Origin: Hetaerina americana
Taxonomy: Eukaryota > Arthropoda > Insecta > Odonata > Calopterygidae
Assembly (NCBI GenBank): GCA_022747635.1
Contig: JAKTNV010000018.1
Coordinates: 310,001 to 374,000 of the forward strand
DNA length: 64,000 nucleotides
Direction of reading: 5' to 3'
The notes below the pieces were generated by a model, which saw only the letters and a list, made by a program, of their open reading frames with translations, was not told the origin of the DNA and did not search any database. Shown here piece after piece: positions 42,901 to 53,654 of the stretch. Position 1 is the first letter of the stretch. Each line of letters opens with the position of its first letter. A program made the translations under genes and the position numbers.

Positions 42901-44129
42901 CCACACCACGCCTGAAACTACTCAATTTGTTATTAATCGGGGGATGGTGACGTTTTTTGAAGAGTTCATCGCGGGAGTTGGTTGAGAGAGAAAGGGAGAA
43001 ATTTAATGCGTATTTTGTATGAGTGTGAGTGAAAATGTAATTTATAACGTTCCAGGCCTCTAATTGGTGTATATATTTATTTTAATAGGTGTATTAAAAA
43101 TGAGAGATTTCCTGGTTAATGGGTTTTTTTCAACAGGAATCCGGTTGACATTTTACGGTAATCATCACGTGATAATGATACGAAATATTATTCCCTAATC
43201 GTCTCCATCTGGGCGTCCTGTTTTTTGCACAAAGCTTGTAATCTTCTCCTTCCAAAAGTCTAAAATTTCTGTGATACATTTAGTCATGAATTTTTCCTAT
43301 TTCCATTGTGATTTGAATTGATCTAATGGATAATTAGTATTTTAATTTTTAACAAAATGGCTCAAATGATCACGCCAAAAATTTATTCAACTAAGGCGCC
43401 TCGGTTTTTTTTTCAAAGACCATTCCAAGGACTTAACGCGACTAGCATCGGCTCCTCAACTCACGGGTGAGTGAGAGGGGCCTCCCACGCCATAGCATCT
43501 CCCGCTTGGCCCTCGGGAGGATTTCAGGACGAAGGACCAGCCTCGAAACATTCCTGGCCCTCCCTCCTGACGATTAACAGCGCAAGTGAAGGAAGAGGAT
43601 TTCCTTTGGACCGAGAAGCTGCTTACTATGAAATATGACGGGTGCTTTCTTTAAGCCAGATTTTTTTGACTTATCGTGTTCCCATGAAACCCCTGTACTC
43701 TTTCGTTTCTCCATAAGACGTGAGTGGAGTTGGCAGAATAGTTTTTCTCTGCCTAAACGCTTGGGGATGATCAAATTGAAACTCGTCGTTGGGAATGCCG
43801 AGTTTGGAGTTTTGGTCCGAGCAACCTCGACTGCAGACTCGTCCCGTTTTGAACCGTCGTGCTAACTTTAAATTATGGTCAGCGCAGTTTTGAGTGAAAT
43901 GGAGTATTCTCAATGCAAAGCATAAGTAATAATTTAATGAACCACGGCCTAAATGATAAGGGTTAGCCTCGTTTGATTTAATTCCCTAATTATAATTCAT
44001 TCATATGAATTTCGACAGCGGGAAAGGTTTTATGTTTCGTCGACACAGAGGCCTGAACCAATATTTTATTCTGCGCTAATCCCAATATTTATTTGCTCGC
44101 GTTCACCGTGAAACTCTTTCGGGAGAGTA
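42901..44129. other. Unclassified
   Basis: No gene or matched repeat recognised; mostly AT-rich, with short frames lacking domains. Confidence 0.5.
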
Positions 44130-44345
44130 TTAAGTCACTGGTTTTGGAGGGTCTGAGTTCCAACCGTGGGAGCTTAAAAGCAACATCAGTATCACCCGAG
44201 CAGCGTCAAATATTTTCGGGTGCCAGACCTTCCTGCAGACGACACACATAGGGAATGGTACTGCCAAGAGGTCCATGCCCTTGGTTCAAAGTGAGTTCTG
44301 CCCATAATTTGAAAACCAGTCTCGGGGTTGATTACTGCCGTTGAT
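44130..44345 (+). mobile_element. SINE1, old and diverged
   Basis: Retains GGTCTGAGTTCCAACCG (B box region), CGGGTGCCAGACCTTCC, AGGGAATGGTACTGCC and TCGGGGTTGATTACTG in the order of SINE1, with many substitutions and gaps. Confidence 0.65.
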
Positions 44346-45034
44346 AGTTGGTGCCTTCTGGTTGTTATTTGTTGTAATTAGCCCTCACTCTATTTCTCCA
44401 AGAGAGTTTTTTCAATGCATTTCCCTTTCATGCATTCTCCGGTTGATTTCCTTTTCTGCCGTCGTCAAAGCTCACATCTTGATGCCCTATGTCAATGGAT
44501 CTTTTTTACCGAAAGATCTGTCTGTCTAGCTGGACTCGAAATTTTCCGCATCGAATAATTTCAAATTCAAGAAATCCGAAAAATGAGCTCGAAACTAAAA
44601 TTATTCGAATCATAAAATCCTACGGAAAGCACTCGAGGTGATAACCGATTATGTACATTCAACCAGGCTGCGGTTTCATCCTTCCATTCCTGAGTGGCCC
44701 AGTGCGTAAATGATATTCCTTAATTCAATTACTTCGATTTTTATTAGTTCACTTATTTGATGGTACCCATAAATCTAGAGTTAATATTTGTCTAACTTGA
44801 TAAATTGTGATAACTCAATCGATCCACTGAAATATTGAAAATATGACGAATTACGAAAGGGCTTCATGAATAAGAGAAAGAGCTTATATTTATTAAGGCT
44901 GCCGTTGGATATCCGTCGCTACTCGGGCTGGTTTCTCAGTCGGAAAAGTCCGTCTCTTGAAGCCAATCTCTTAAGTTTAAAGAAAATGTAACGGGCGTTC
45001 CTGTGCGCCTTTGGTGGTGGATAGAGAGATTGAT
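44346..45034. other. Unclassified
   Basis: No gene recognised. Confidence 0.5.
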
Positions 45035-45165
45035 GTACTACACTGTACTACAAAAATCATCGGGAACATTTTCAGAAAAATAGATTTATTTCAGTATATA
45101 TTGCTACAATACCTCAAAATTCTTCAAAGCAGTCCTTCCCTTGGGAGCGTCGACATACCCCATTT
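45035..45165 (-). pseudogene. Possible mariner 3'-end scrap
   Basis: The minus strand ends with a short FEEF-stop type C-terminus (frame reading CRRSQGKDCFEEF then TGA near 45,120), like mariner C-termini, and then an AT-rich UTR. Too short for certainty. It is joined directly to RTE copy F. Confidence 0.35.
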
Positions 45166-45169
45166 GCCA

Positions 45170-45474
45170 TTGCGGCTTTTCCACCCCCTTCATCCACTTT
45201 TCCTGCCTCCATAGGATTGCTCCCAACAAACCCCTCTCTTCACCCACCATACCAAGTAGTTCCTCATTTGTTTTCTTTTCGGTCCATTTCAACTTCTCCA
45301 TTCTTCTCCACACCCACATTTCAAAAGCCTCCAATATACGTCTATCCTCCTGCTTCAATGACCACGTTTCCGCACCGTACATAGCTACGCTCCATAACTG
45401 CGCTCCTTACTCAACGTCCCTCTCATCAACTACCTCCTCCTTGTGAAAGCCTCTTTCCTTAGCCAAATTCTTCT

Positions 45475-45476
<2 letters not shown>
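45170..45476 (-). mobile_element. RTE copy F, RT C-terminal fragment
   Basis: Minus-strand frame: MYGAETWSLKQEDRRILEAF, EMWVWRRMEKLKW and LLGAILWRQEKWMKGV. It lacks the final part of the ORF and the 3' UTR on the left, and upstream (right) it meets a TA array. Confidence 0.85.

Positions 45477-45568
<92 letters not shown>
45477..45568. repeat. (TA)n microsatellite
   Basis: Pure TA array between RTE copy F and the left arm of the Penelope-like element B. Confidence 0.96.
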
Positions 45569-45572
<4 letters not shown>

Positions 45573-45788
45573 CACAGATGTAGATTTTTAGAATATAGAG
45601 ACACAAAGAAAGGACACTCACAATTTGTTATTTTACGTTTCGACAGCACTGCTGTCGTCTTCAGAATGGCGTTCTCGGGGAAGCGCGGAGAGGATGTGCG
45701 GGGGAGAGGTGGGGGAAGGAGAGGTAAAGGGACCAATAGGAAATGAACAAGGGGGTGGGGGGGATATGTAGGCAGCCAATTGATGCAT

Positions 45789-46043
45789 TCAGTGGGCTTG
45801 GTTCAGCCCGGGCGGTTTGAATGATTGGGCCACCCAGATATGCGCCATCTCGCGGGTTCTCACCTCTATTATACTCGCAGATTTGGGAAGGATTTCAATC
45901 ACCGAAACAGAGAAGCAGTCGTCAAAAGATTGGTTGTGGGAAGCGGTGTGAGTAGGGATGGGATAATTAAGAAAGGTGGGAGATTTGGTGGAATATCGGT
46001 GGTTATTCATGCGGAGGGAAAGTGCGGTCGTGCATTCGCCCAC
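45789..46043 (-). pseudogene. Penelope-like B GIY-YIG tail, inverted copy
   Basis: 84 codons identical to the end of the 46,098-47,240 ORF, beginning at GECTTALSLRMNNHR within the GIY-YIG domain. A partial duplicate without a start. Confidence 0.88.
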
Positions 46044-46097
46044 GTAGAATGCTTTTCAATTCAATGACAAATATATTTACAAATAAAAGGCACTGCA

Positions 46098-47240
46098 ATG
46101 GGCACGCGTATGGCTCCTGCATACGCCAATCTTTTTATGGGTAAACTAGAACACGACCTTCTGCAACAACAAACCCTAAAACCACTTTTCTGGGCCCGCT
46201 ATATCGATGATATTTTCCTCCTTTGGTCCCACGGACGCGAAACTTTATCCTCTTTCATTTCCTCTCTCAACTCCTCCTCCTCAGTATCATTCACTTCTTC
46301 TATATCCGACTCGAATATTACCTTCCTAGATATCGATATTCACCTCCAAAACAATACGTTTCACACTTCAGTCCACATTAAACCAACCAATAAGCAACAA
46401 TATCTTCATTTCGACAGCTGCCATCCTCCTCACACAAAGCGTTCCATCCCATTCTCACTCTCTATCCGTGGCTTCCGTCTCTGCAACAACACCCCCTCCC
46501 AACAGACATACTTGGACCAGCTGCATGAATCCCTCAGAAAATGTGGGTACCCTGAAAAACTGCTAAATAGTAAAATCCTCAAACCGTCAACCCAATACAC
46601 TCCCCTCCCCAAACCAAACCGCCCAAAATGCCCTAATCTTATCACCACTTTCTTCCCCGGAACACACAAAATTAAACACCTAATCCGTGACCTCTTCCCA
46701 ATTATCAATAACACTCAGTCCACATCCCTTTTATTCCCACACTGTCCCTCTGTTTCATTTAAACGCCCGTCGAACTTGCGAGACATCTTTAAGTCCACAA
46801 ATCCAACTTCAAGCACCCCCGTCTCTTCCCCGCCCCTATCCGCACCATGCAACCGCCCACGCTGCAAATGTTGTCATCTTTTAAGACCCTCCCCCTCACT
46901 CAGTACCAACTCCCAACCACTCGCCACCTGTACCTCAAAAAATATTATATATCGCCTCTCCTGTAACTTCTGCCCTGCCTTCTACGTGGGCGAATGCACG
47001 ACCGCACTTTCCCTCCGCATGAATAACCACCGATATTCCACCAAATCTCCCACCTTTCTTAATTATCCCATCCCTACTCACACCGCTTCCCACAACCAAT
47101 CTTTTGACGACTGCTTCTCTGTTTCGGTGATTGAAATCCTTCCCAAATCTGCGAGTATAATAGAGGTGAGAACCCGCGAGATGGCGCATATCTGGGTGGC
47201 CCAATCATTCAAACCGCCCGGGCTGAACCAAGCCCACTGA
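46098..47240 (+). CDS. Penelope-like RT (C-terminal half) and GIY-YIG endonuclease
   Basis: 380 codons open. It begins in the middle of the RT: the bases just upstream still encode LQIKGTA in the same frame before a TGA at ~46,057, so the ATG at 46,098 is an internal Met. Motifs: GTRMAPAYANLF, RYIDDIFLLW with the catalytic pair (D37, D38), FLDIDIHL, then a basic linker, a CNRPRCKCC Cys cluster (about 251-259), and GIY-YIG as IIYRLSC...FYVGECTTALSLRMNNHR (about 283-310). The first RT half with the other catalytic Asp is absent, so the copy is non-autonomous, yet the remaining frame is intact. Confidence 0.88.
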   Translation: MGTRMAPAYANLFMGKLEHDLLQQQTLKPLFWARYIDDIFLLWSHGRETLSSFISSLNSSSSVSFTSSISDSNITFLDIDIHLQNNTFHTSVHIKPTNKQQYLHFDSCHPPHTKRSIPFSLSIRGFRLCNNTPSQQTYLDQLHESLRKCGYPEKLLNSKILKPSTQYTPLPKPNRPKCPNLITTFFPGTHKIKHLIRDLFPIINNTQSTSLLFPHCPSVSFKRPSNLRDIFKSTNPTSSTPVSSPPLSAPCNRPRCKCCHLLRPSPSLSTNSQPLATCTSKNIIYRLSCNFCPAFYVGECTTALSLRMNNHRYSTKSPTFLNYPIPTHTASHNQSFDDCFSVSVIEILPKSASIIEVRTREMAHIWVAQSFKPPGLNQAH

Positions 47241-47362
47241 ATGCATCAATTGGCTGCCTACATATCCCCCCCACCCCCTTGTTCATTTCCTATTGGTCCC
47301 TTTACCTCTCCTTCCCCCACCTCTCCCCCGCACATCCTCTCCGCTCTTCCCCGAGAACGCCA

Positions 47363-47400
47363 TTCTGAAGACGACAGCAGTGCTGTCGAAACGTAAAATA
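47363..47400 (+). ncRNA. Hammerhead-like relic in Penelope B tail
   Basis: CTGAAGA, then C, GACAG-CAGTG-CTGTC stem and GAAACGTAA, with one extra base before stem II as in the motif at 11,330. CUGAAGA fits the CUGANGA core, but stem I can form at most two pairs, so it is probably not active. An inverted twin is in the left arm near 45,630-45,670. Confidence 0.4.
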
Positions 47401-47500
47401 ACAAATTGTGAGTGTCCTTTCTTTGTGTCTCTATATTCTAAAAATCTACATCTGTGTTTTTATATATTTGTGCGTCGCCGAAGAGCGTTCCATTTCGAAG

Positions 47501-47502
<2 letters not shown>

Positions 47503-47576
<74 letters not shown>

Positions 47577-47593
47577 CATATATATATATATAT
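47503..47593. repeat. (TA)n microsatellite
   Basis: TA array with a few CATACA units between Penelope loci B and C. Confidence 0.95.
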
Positions 47594-47699
47594 TCAACAG
47601 ATTCAGGCGAGATGCAGTGGAAGTTCGTCATTATGAGAAAAACAAAATTTGCACCTTTCTACAGATTTATTTGCAACCTACAACGCGTTTCATGCGGCA

Positions 47700-47990
47700 T
47701 TAACAAGTTGAAGTGTGATTCCTGTGATATGTGCTCCATAGGCCAGCTCGGTAGAAGTTTCAAAACAAGAATGAAAGGTCATGAAAGATTTTGGAGGACT
47801 TACGATGAAACATCACTCCTAGCTAAGCAAATACTACAATTATCCCACTCATGTAAATTTTATCCGGAAATTCTACATTTTGAAAACAAGGGCAAATAAC
47901 TTAATATATTTGAGCAAATTGAAATTGCAAAATTAAACATGAATATTATTTTAAACGACAGTATTTTTTTAAACCACTCTCCTCTCCTCA
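47700..47990 (+). pseudogene. GIY-YIG fragment of Penelope C
   Basis: Aligns with the last ~100 residues of Penelope A: GINKLKC for GIYKLKC, CSIGQLGRSFK for YVGQTGRNIK, then SLLAKQIL for SLFAKHLL and YPEILH for VPEILH. The first Tyr is Asn and the second Tyr is Cys, so the nuclease would be dead. A stop at 47,897 interrupts the frame. Confidence 0.8.
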
Positions 47991-48441
47991 GAATCCCGTT
48001 TCCACAGCAAAAGTGAAACTCTCACACACACTCTCTCTCTCTCTCTCCAACTGACTTCACCCTTCTCGAGCATTTCCCATTCAACCACCACCCCCTACCA
48101 TCCACTCTCAGTGTGTGCTGAACAACTCCCTCAACCTTTCTCTATCTCTTCCATGGCCCCTTCCCGCTTAAACCTTCTTTATTCTTCTCTCCTTCCCACC
48201 GCCAGGACGCCTGCTACCTCCCACCGTCCTCTCAAATAATGACCGACCACGAGTGCTTATCTCCCTCACCCCCTCTTTTTACCCCTCGATTTCATCAGTT
48301 TCCCTTTTTCTTTGGGTTTTCCATATTTCCCCTCTTTGTCCCCCGCCTACCTTACTCTCTCCTCACTCTTTCCTTCCCTCTTCCCCCCTTTCCTCATACA
48401 GGTATAATATATGTGATGCATCGCCAGTTGAATCTGGTGTT

Positions 48442-48480
48442 GCACCTGAACATGGTTCGATGAACTGAAACGCGTTGTAC
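48442..48480 (+). ncRNA. Hammerhead-like relic in Penelope C tail
   Basis: GCAC, CTGAACA, T, a GGTTC-GAT-GAACT stem, GAAA, CGCGTT, GTAC. The layout equals the 11,330 motif, but core G8 is C (CTGAACA for CTGATGA), which should abolish cleavage. The conserved stem II with different bases supports a folded structure. Confidence 0.45.
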
Positions 48481-48530
48481 ATCACAAATCAATCTGCGGA
48501 AAAGTGCAAATTTTGTTTTTCTCTATAACG

Positions 48531-50092
48531 TTATCGTTATTTTGATGTCTGAACCGCATTGAGTTTTGTTCCAGAAACTGCTAATTGAACGCATTGTTTT
48601 AAGCGGGCATTTTTGTTAACTGTACATATAAAATCCAACCATTGGTATCCCATGTGCGTTTTTTAATTTGGTAAGTCATTTCAATAATTTATTAACACTG
48701 AAAACGTTTTTGGGGGAAGTTTTCGTTAAATTCGTGTAGGGCTACACCCCAAATATTTGCCCCCGATGCACATCTTCCTGATATCACCCTAGAAGCAGCA
48801 CGTGCGAAAACCTCGTGGGGGTGTTTTCCCTTGGCCGCAGTGGTCATTTAACGACATCCTATCTTGCTTAAGAGTAAACATAACCACTCTTAACTTTCAA
48901 CAGCAATTTTTTCTAGCAAGCACTCATTTAAAAAAAGAGTCTGCCAAATGAGTATCTGGCGATCCCGTGTTTTTGTATTGAAGGCGTATATAATCAGTCA
49001 AATTAGTCCATTAAAAGGGAGCGTGAATGAAGATAAAAATTTATAACCTGCGGCCAATGATCACATTTGAGTAAAACACAGAAATAAAGAAAGTCTTAAG
49101 TCTCAGTCATGGAGTAAGATTAATACACCAGAAACTGGAAACAATGAATAATCCCTAAGAGACTCGTTAATGTTGACAGGAGGGCTTTTAATGAGGGCTC
49201 AAATGGCTGGAAACGAAACAAGCCAGTCCTAAATATGCACCACCCCCTCATCCCCCCCAGCGATCCAAACGCCCGCCATTCCTCCCCCTCCGCCCACCCT
49301 CCGAGCAATATTTTTTCCAGCCGCCCCCCTCACCCAACCCCCAATACACACCCTCCTTTCTCGCGCGAGGTGATATCCATAGCATTCACTCGCGATGATT
49401 TGTACTTTCACCCCCCGCTAGAACCTTCTCGCCCACCCCTTCCCACCTCCGGACTCCCGGAAGAGGGACCTTCGTCGTTCCCCCCTCCCACCCCCTACCA
49501 CCCCTCCCCGCGAACAACCTTCAGACGAGACGCGAGTGGAGAAGGGACAACCCTCCTCATCTTTTCACTCCCGGCCGAACCGGGAACTCCTTTTTTTCGC
49601 CGGAAACCGTTCCCTGACCGTTTGCCACGCACCCGAGAGAAGGGAGGAGCCACCCATGTGTGGTGGCGCCATCTCCCGTAGTATACCCCCTCTCCCCCTT
49701 CTCCTCCGCCTCCCAGCCGACCAACAGCTCCCCCCCGCCCCCCGCTTATTCCGCTTGCCTACTCTTCCTGTTTCGCGATGTCGCCCCTAGCTCGGACGTG
49801 TCCCCTGATTGCTCCCCCCGCCTTTGTGGCCGGCCTCCCATCGCGAACATCCGCCCCCATCTTCCCCTCTTCCGTGGCTCATCCCCCCCTATGTAGGGAG
49901 GGCGTCCCCCATCGGCCACCAGGGGGGTTGAGAGGAACGCCCCCCCGTTTTCTGTTTGCTCTATGTCGCTTCTCGTGCGTCAACCCAGGGGTGGTGTCGC
50001 CTGCTTAGATGGATGCGCTGGAGTTATCGCCAAATTGATTCCTTCATTTCCATTCTCCCCAATTACAATTAGCTCCGAAATATCCAGGCTGC
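48531..50092. other. Unclassified; GC-rich from 49,230
   Basis: No recognised gene. 49,230-49,960 is very C-rich on the plus strand with spurious Pro/Ser/Arg-rich open frames in several phases. No domain or splice pattern I can support. Confidence 0.5.
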
Positions 50093-50425
50093 GGCGCTTA
50101 AATCCGGACAAGCACGCGTTTACTAGAATGAGATTTCCTTGCTGGGTTAGCAAAACTTTTCCCAGACTTCTCCGAAGCATTATACTTAGCCACAATATTG
50201 TAAGCAGCTGTACTGGGGTCCCGAAGAAGAATCGAACTACAGTATTTCGATAAAGTATAACGCCCAGCGCGATAGCACTTTCGATAATAGCGGCTCTTCG
50301 ATTGTATACTCCGCACTTGAACGTAATATCTCGGCCATTTTTAGGTTATGGTAGTTTACTAGATGCCTATAGCTTTCAAGGAAATTCAAATTGAAATTTG
50401 TCCGGATTTAAGCGTCGCACCCTGT
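50093..50425 (-). mobile_element. Short Tc1/mariner-type element with TIRs
   Basis: Ends are inverted copies: GCGGCGCTTAAATCCGGACA at the left and TGTCCGGATTTAAGCGTCGC at the right (two mismatches at most). The minus strand inside (50,098-50,316) encodes SKSRYYRKCYRAGRYTL and DPSTAAYNIVAKYNASEKSG, plausibly the first helix-turn-helix of a transposase. Internally deleted. A solo end lies at 34,868-34,985. Confidence 0.72.
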
Positions 50426-50974
50426 GTTCTGTTCCGGTATTTTCTCAGTCAAAATCTTCCGGCTGTGTTTATGAAGGCATATCTTTTTCTTTCCCCCCGT
50501 AAGCACTTTCACGCGAGTTTGTTTATAATTACATTAATACGGAATGAAAATATGCAACAATGATTAACAGGGTATGCACCTCTCATTCAAAGTGGACCCC
50601 ACGGATTGGAATTGGAGCTTAATGGCCCCATTTCAACGCAGCCCTTCAAAATGTTATTCTACTGTAATATTTAGATAATTCACTCAATCTATCTCCATTT
50701 TCTACCTTTTAACGTGGAAAATTATTAATTTAGTTTGAGGAAAAGGTAGAAAAATATCGAAAGGTATGAGGCTAGACCAAGGGTAGGGTCAAATGTGCAT
50801 CAGCCAAGTTTCGTCATATCATGATATTCCAAAATGTTGCCTAGTTCGTTTTCCTACTTTCTGCGTAGATTTCTGATCGATATTGGATCCGCTCATTAAT
50901 GCGCTATGGGGCGTACGTGTTAACCCAAGGACAGAGCGTTCGCGTACGTCGTCGGTGCTATAATTGCGCGAAAT
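50426..50974. other. Unclassified
   Basis: No gene recognised; AT-rich. Confidence 0.5.
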
Positions 50975-51605
50975 GATGCAATAATGACGCGGACTACTAT
51001 AGCCCCGCCCACTAGCGGCACTAGTTGCCTGAGACCGTATTAGCCGTCCGTGCCTGGCGGGTCGTCGAGCTGTGCGTATGGTGCCAGTTATGTTAGTTTC
51101 TGTTGTCCTTGTTTTCACTGTTCGTCGAGAATAGAAATTGACGAATTTGTGGAGAGACGAATCAGCATCAAGTTTTTTGGTGAGGTGCGGTAAAAGTTAT
51201 CAAGAAATTACTGAAATGCTGACACCTGCTTGTGGTGATGATGCTCTGAAGAAAACATCGATCGTCGAAAAACTGTCCGAATGATAGCCGATGAACTGGA
51301 TTTAGGAAAATCAACAGTGCACACTATTTTAACCGAGCGTCATGAATGGCTCCTTCACCATGACAATGCAGCTGCACATTCAGCATTGGTTGTTCGCCAG
51401 TTTCTGGCAAAAAATTCAATCACTCACCCCTTGTGACTTTATAGGGACGTAATAAAGGAAGAAATGACGAGAAAACTAAAAGGCCTAACTGCCGAGGACT
51501 TCCAAAGGGTACTTTAAACAAGATTGAAAAGGAGATGGAATAAGTGTATAGCAACGAACGGAGAGTACCTTAACGGGGAAAAAATCGATGTAAACTAAAT
51601 TTTGC
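50975..51605 (+). pseudogene. Decayed mariner, HHEFLPEGQTV family
   Basis: The 5' UTR block (ACGCGGACTA...GCCCGCC, GTTGCCTGAGACC, GTCGTCGAGCTGTGCGTA) equals 21,178-21,290. Coding pieces: a helix-turn-helix with TCWC-like deletions, RTVRMIADELDLGKST, LLHHDNAAAHSALVV (second catalytic Asp present), then a large deletion, and a final CIATNGEYLNGEKIDVN. Dead. Confidence 0.8.
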
Positions 51606-51646
51606 CTGAGTACGTATGCATATACGTATGTATATATGCATGTGCG

Positions 51647-51929
51647 CCATAAACACAGTAATTGACCCGAAGGTCGGTTTGCTAGGCGATGGTAATATTC
51701 ACCCAGTACCCTATACGACGTGTGAAGTATGAATTAAAAGGGTGTTTAATATACGGCCAGTTCCTTCCCCTGTGCCCATCATGGTTACCCAGGATGATCT
51801 GATACTCGAAAAATCATACATCACTTGTGTGGAGCTGTGGGTGCCCAAAGAGACTTGGTCAGGAATTGCACCCGGGTCCTCCGGGTGCAAATCCCGGCCA
51901 AGCTCTACCCCAAGTCTACCGCCACCCAC
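51647..51929 (-). mobile_element. SINE1, diverged full-length copy
   Basis: The minus strand has the SINE1 tail (CAATTACTGTGTTTATGG), body and a head region with duplicated GGGTCC...GGATTTGCACCC pieces. The B box region is altered. Confidence 0.85.
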
Positions 51930-51994
51930 TCATATATAGATTATAACACGAAAACCCACCAAATGGCGGTTACATATTATTTCACATTGAGAAA

Positions 51995-52163
51995 GATTTA
52001 AGAAAACGGGATAGGGACATGTATAAAAGACGAACACAAGAATGGCGTGGAGGGCGGAATCGAGCAGATGACAAACGCCAAAATGTTCCTTGACCGGGAC
52101 TTGAACACCGGATCATTCCACTTGCCGGTTAGATGCTCTAACCACTTGAGCTATCCAGGAAAC
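51995..52163 (-). mobile_element. SINE3, minus strand
   Basis: The head at 52,085-52,163 reads GTTTCCTGGATAGCTCAAGT on the minus strand, GGTTAGAGCATCTAACCGG, B box GGTGTTCAAGTCC, then GGTCAAGGAAC pairing with the start. The adjoining 51,995-52,080 matches the SINE3 body at 34,500-34,560. The A box region looks tRNA-like, but the anticodon arm is not canonical. Confidence 0.72.
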
Positions 52164-52466
52164 GTAATTCACATTTTCAAAGATGTTTATTTAACCAAGT
52201 AGTTGTACAGAGTTTAACAGTAACAAGTATAACAATAACAGTTTTATAAATATTACAATGCAACTCACAAAGAAGCCCTGTTATAGGCAATATGCCTCGA
52301 GATCTGCGGGGGCTTTATGCAACCAAGTGCCCAGATTTTTCGGCCAACAGATGGCGTTAGGGAGCTGTTTCACCCACCAAAGGAGAAATAGACGACGCAC
52401 AGAACAGAATAGTATTGTAGGTAAGTAATCATACAACATCATATAGCGTGCAAACAGTGCGTATAG
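52164..52466. other. Unclassified
   Basis: No gene; repeats not recognised. Confidence 0.5.
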
Positions 52467-53508
52467 GAGGTCTGGTCAAAAAGTATCACGGCTTTTGTGT
52501 TTTTTCAAAAATTATTTATTTATTCATGGATATCTATTTTGTCCCCTTCAAAGTAATCCCCATTTGATATTATACACTTGTGACAACGTTTTTTCCAATC
52601 CTCGAAACACTTCAAAAAATCATCTTTTGTGATCTTATTCAGCTCCTCCTTCGATGCAGCCATTGTTTCGCTAAACGTTGCGTAGCGTCGTCCTTTCATG
52701 GGCCTCTTCAGTTTCGGGAACAAGAAAAAGTAACTGGGGGCAGATCTTGGGAATACGGTGGCTGCCGCATCATTGGTGCGTTGTTTTTGGTCCAAAATTC
52801 GCGCAAAAGCAACGATGTGTAACGAGCGGTGTTGTCATGGTGCAAAAGCCAATTTTTGTTCATCCACAAATCCGGGCGTTTGAGGTGGATTACTTCGCGC
52901 AAATTTCGCATTACTTGCAGGTGATATTCCTTATTTACCGTTTTACCCTGTGGCAACAACTCTCCATGATGAACCACGCCCCTGCAATCGAAGATAACTC
53001 GAACCAAAACTTCCACATTCGACCCAACATGGCGCGCTTTTTTCTGTCTTGGCTCGTGCTGCAGCTTCCATTGGGATGATTGAGCTTCAGTTTCCACGTC
53101 ATAGCCATGCACCCATGATTCGTCACCAGTTATGACCAGAAAGAGGTCGTCGTGAACAGAGTCTAAAACCTCATTAGCAATGTTAATTCGTTGCTGTTTT
53201 TGGTCGAAATTGAGCATTTTTGGTACGAATTTCGCGGCGACCCGTTTCATGCCCGAATCATTGGTAAAAATTAAATAGCACGAGCCAGTCGATATGTTGA
53301 GGTCCTCAGTAACTTCTCTAACGGCGATTCAATGATTAGCCAATACTATTTTCCCCATTTCATCAATGTTTTCGTCTGTCGTTGACGTGCTCAGGCATCC
53401 GGGACGCTCTTCGTTCTTCACATCTTCTCGGCCTTCTGAGAACCTTTTGCACTACCGATAAACGTTGCTTCGGTCCAGGATAGCTTCTCCAAGTGCCACT
53501 GCCAACAT

Positions 53509-53514
<6 letters not shown>
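52467..53514 (-). pseudogene. Mariner, nearly full length, truncated by a TA array
   Basis: The right end of the transposon is at 52,467 (AGGAGGTCTGGTCAAAAAGT TIR). The minus strand reads RVAAKFVPKMLNFDQKQQRI, then ITGDESWVHGYD (first Asp), HGELLPQGKTVNKEYH, LLHHDNTARYTS (second Asp), then a frameshift at the third Asp (PPVTFSCSRN in one frame, APSYFFLFPKLKRP in another), and a C-terminus CFEDWKKRCHKCIISNGDYFEGD. The 5' helix-turn-helix and TIR are cut by the TA microsatellite at 53,515. Confidence 0.88.
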
Positions 53515-53562
<48 letters not shown>

Positions 53563-53581
53563 AATATATATATATATAAAT

Positions 53582-53654
<73 letters not shown>

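Larger units (their letters stand above)
45569..47462. mobile_element. Penelope-like element B with inverted tail copy
   Basis: The plus-strand element (46,048-47,462) has RT and GIY-YIG in one frame. Its last ~480 bp (46,980-47,462) are repeated in inverse at 45,569-46,050, nearly identical, including the identical final 84 residues of the ORF. The inverted copy ends exactly where the plus copy begins, so the two 5' ends abut with no spacer. The same architecture is seen at Penelope A with a 306-bp spacer. Confidence 0.92.
47628..48530 (+). mobile_element. Penelope-like element C, decayed, with short inverted tail
   Basis: The right tail (48,463-48,530: GAAACGCGTTGTAC...GCAAATTTTGTTTTTCTC) is repeated in inverse at 47,628-47,697. 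Between them, 47,700-47,990 codes for a degraded GIY-YIG region related to Penelope A (INKLKCDSC, CSIGQLGRSFKTRMKGHE, IFEQIEIAKLN). A pyrimidine-rich tail at 48,000-48,410 includes a CT microsatellite (48,026-48,047). Confidence 0.82.

Noticed and set aside
49235..50253. Run of open frames that looks like an exon cluster
   Set aside because: Same compositional cause; no recognisable domain and no supported splice sites.
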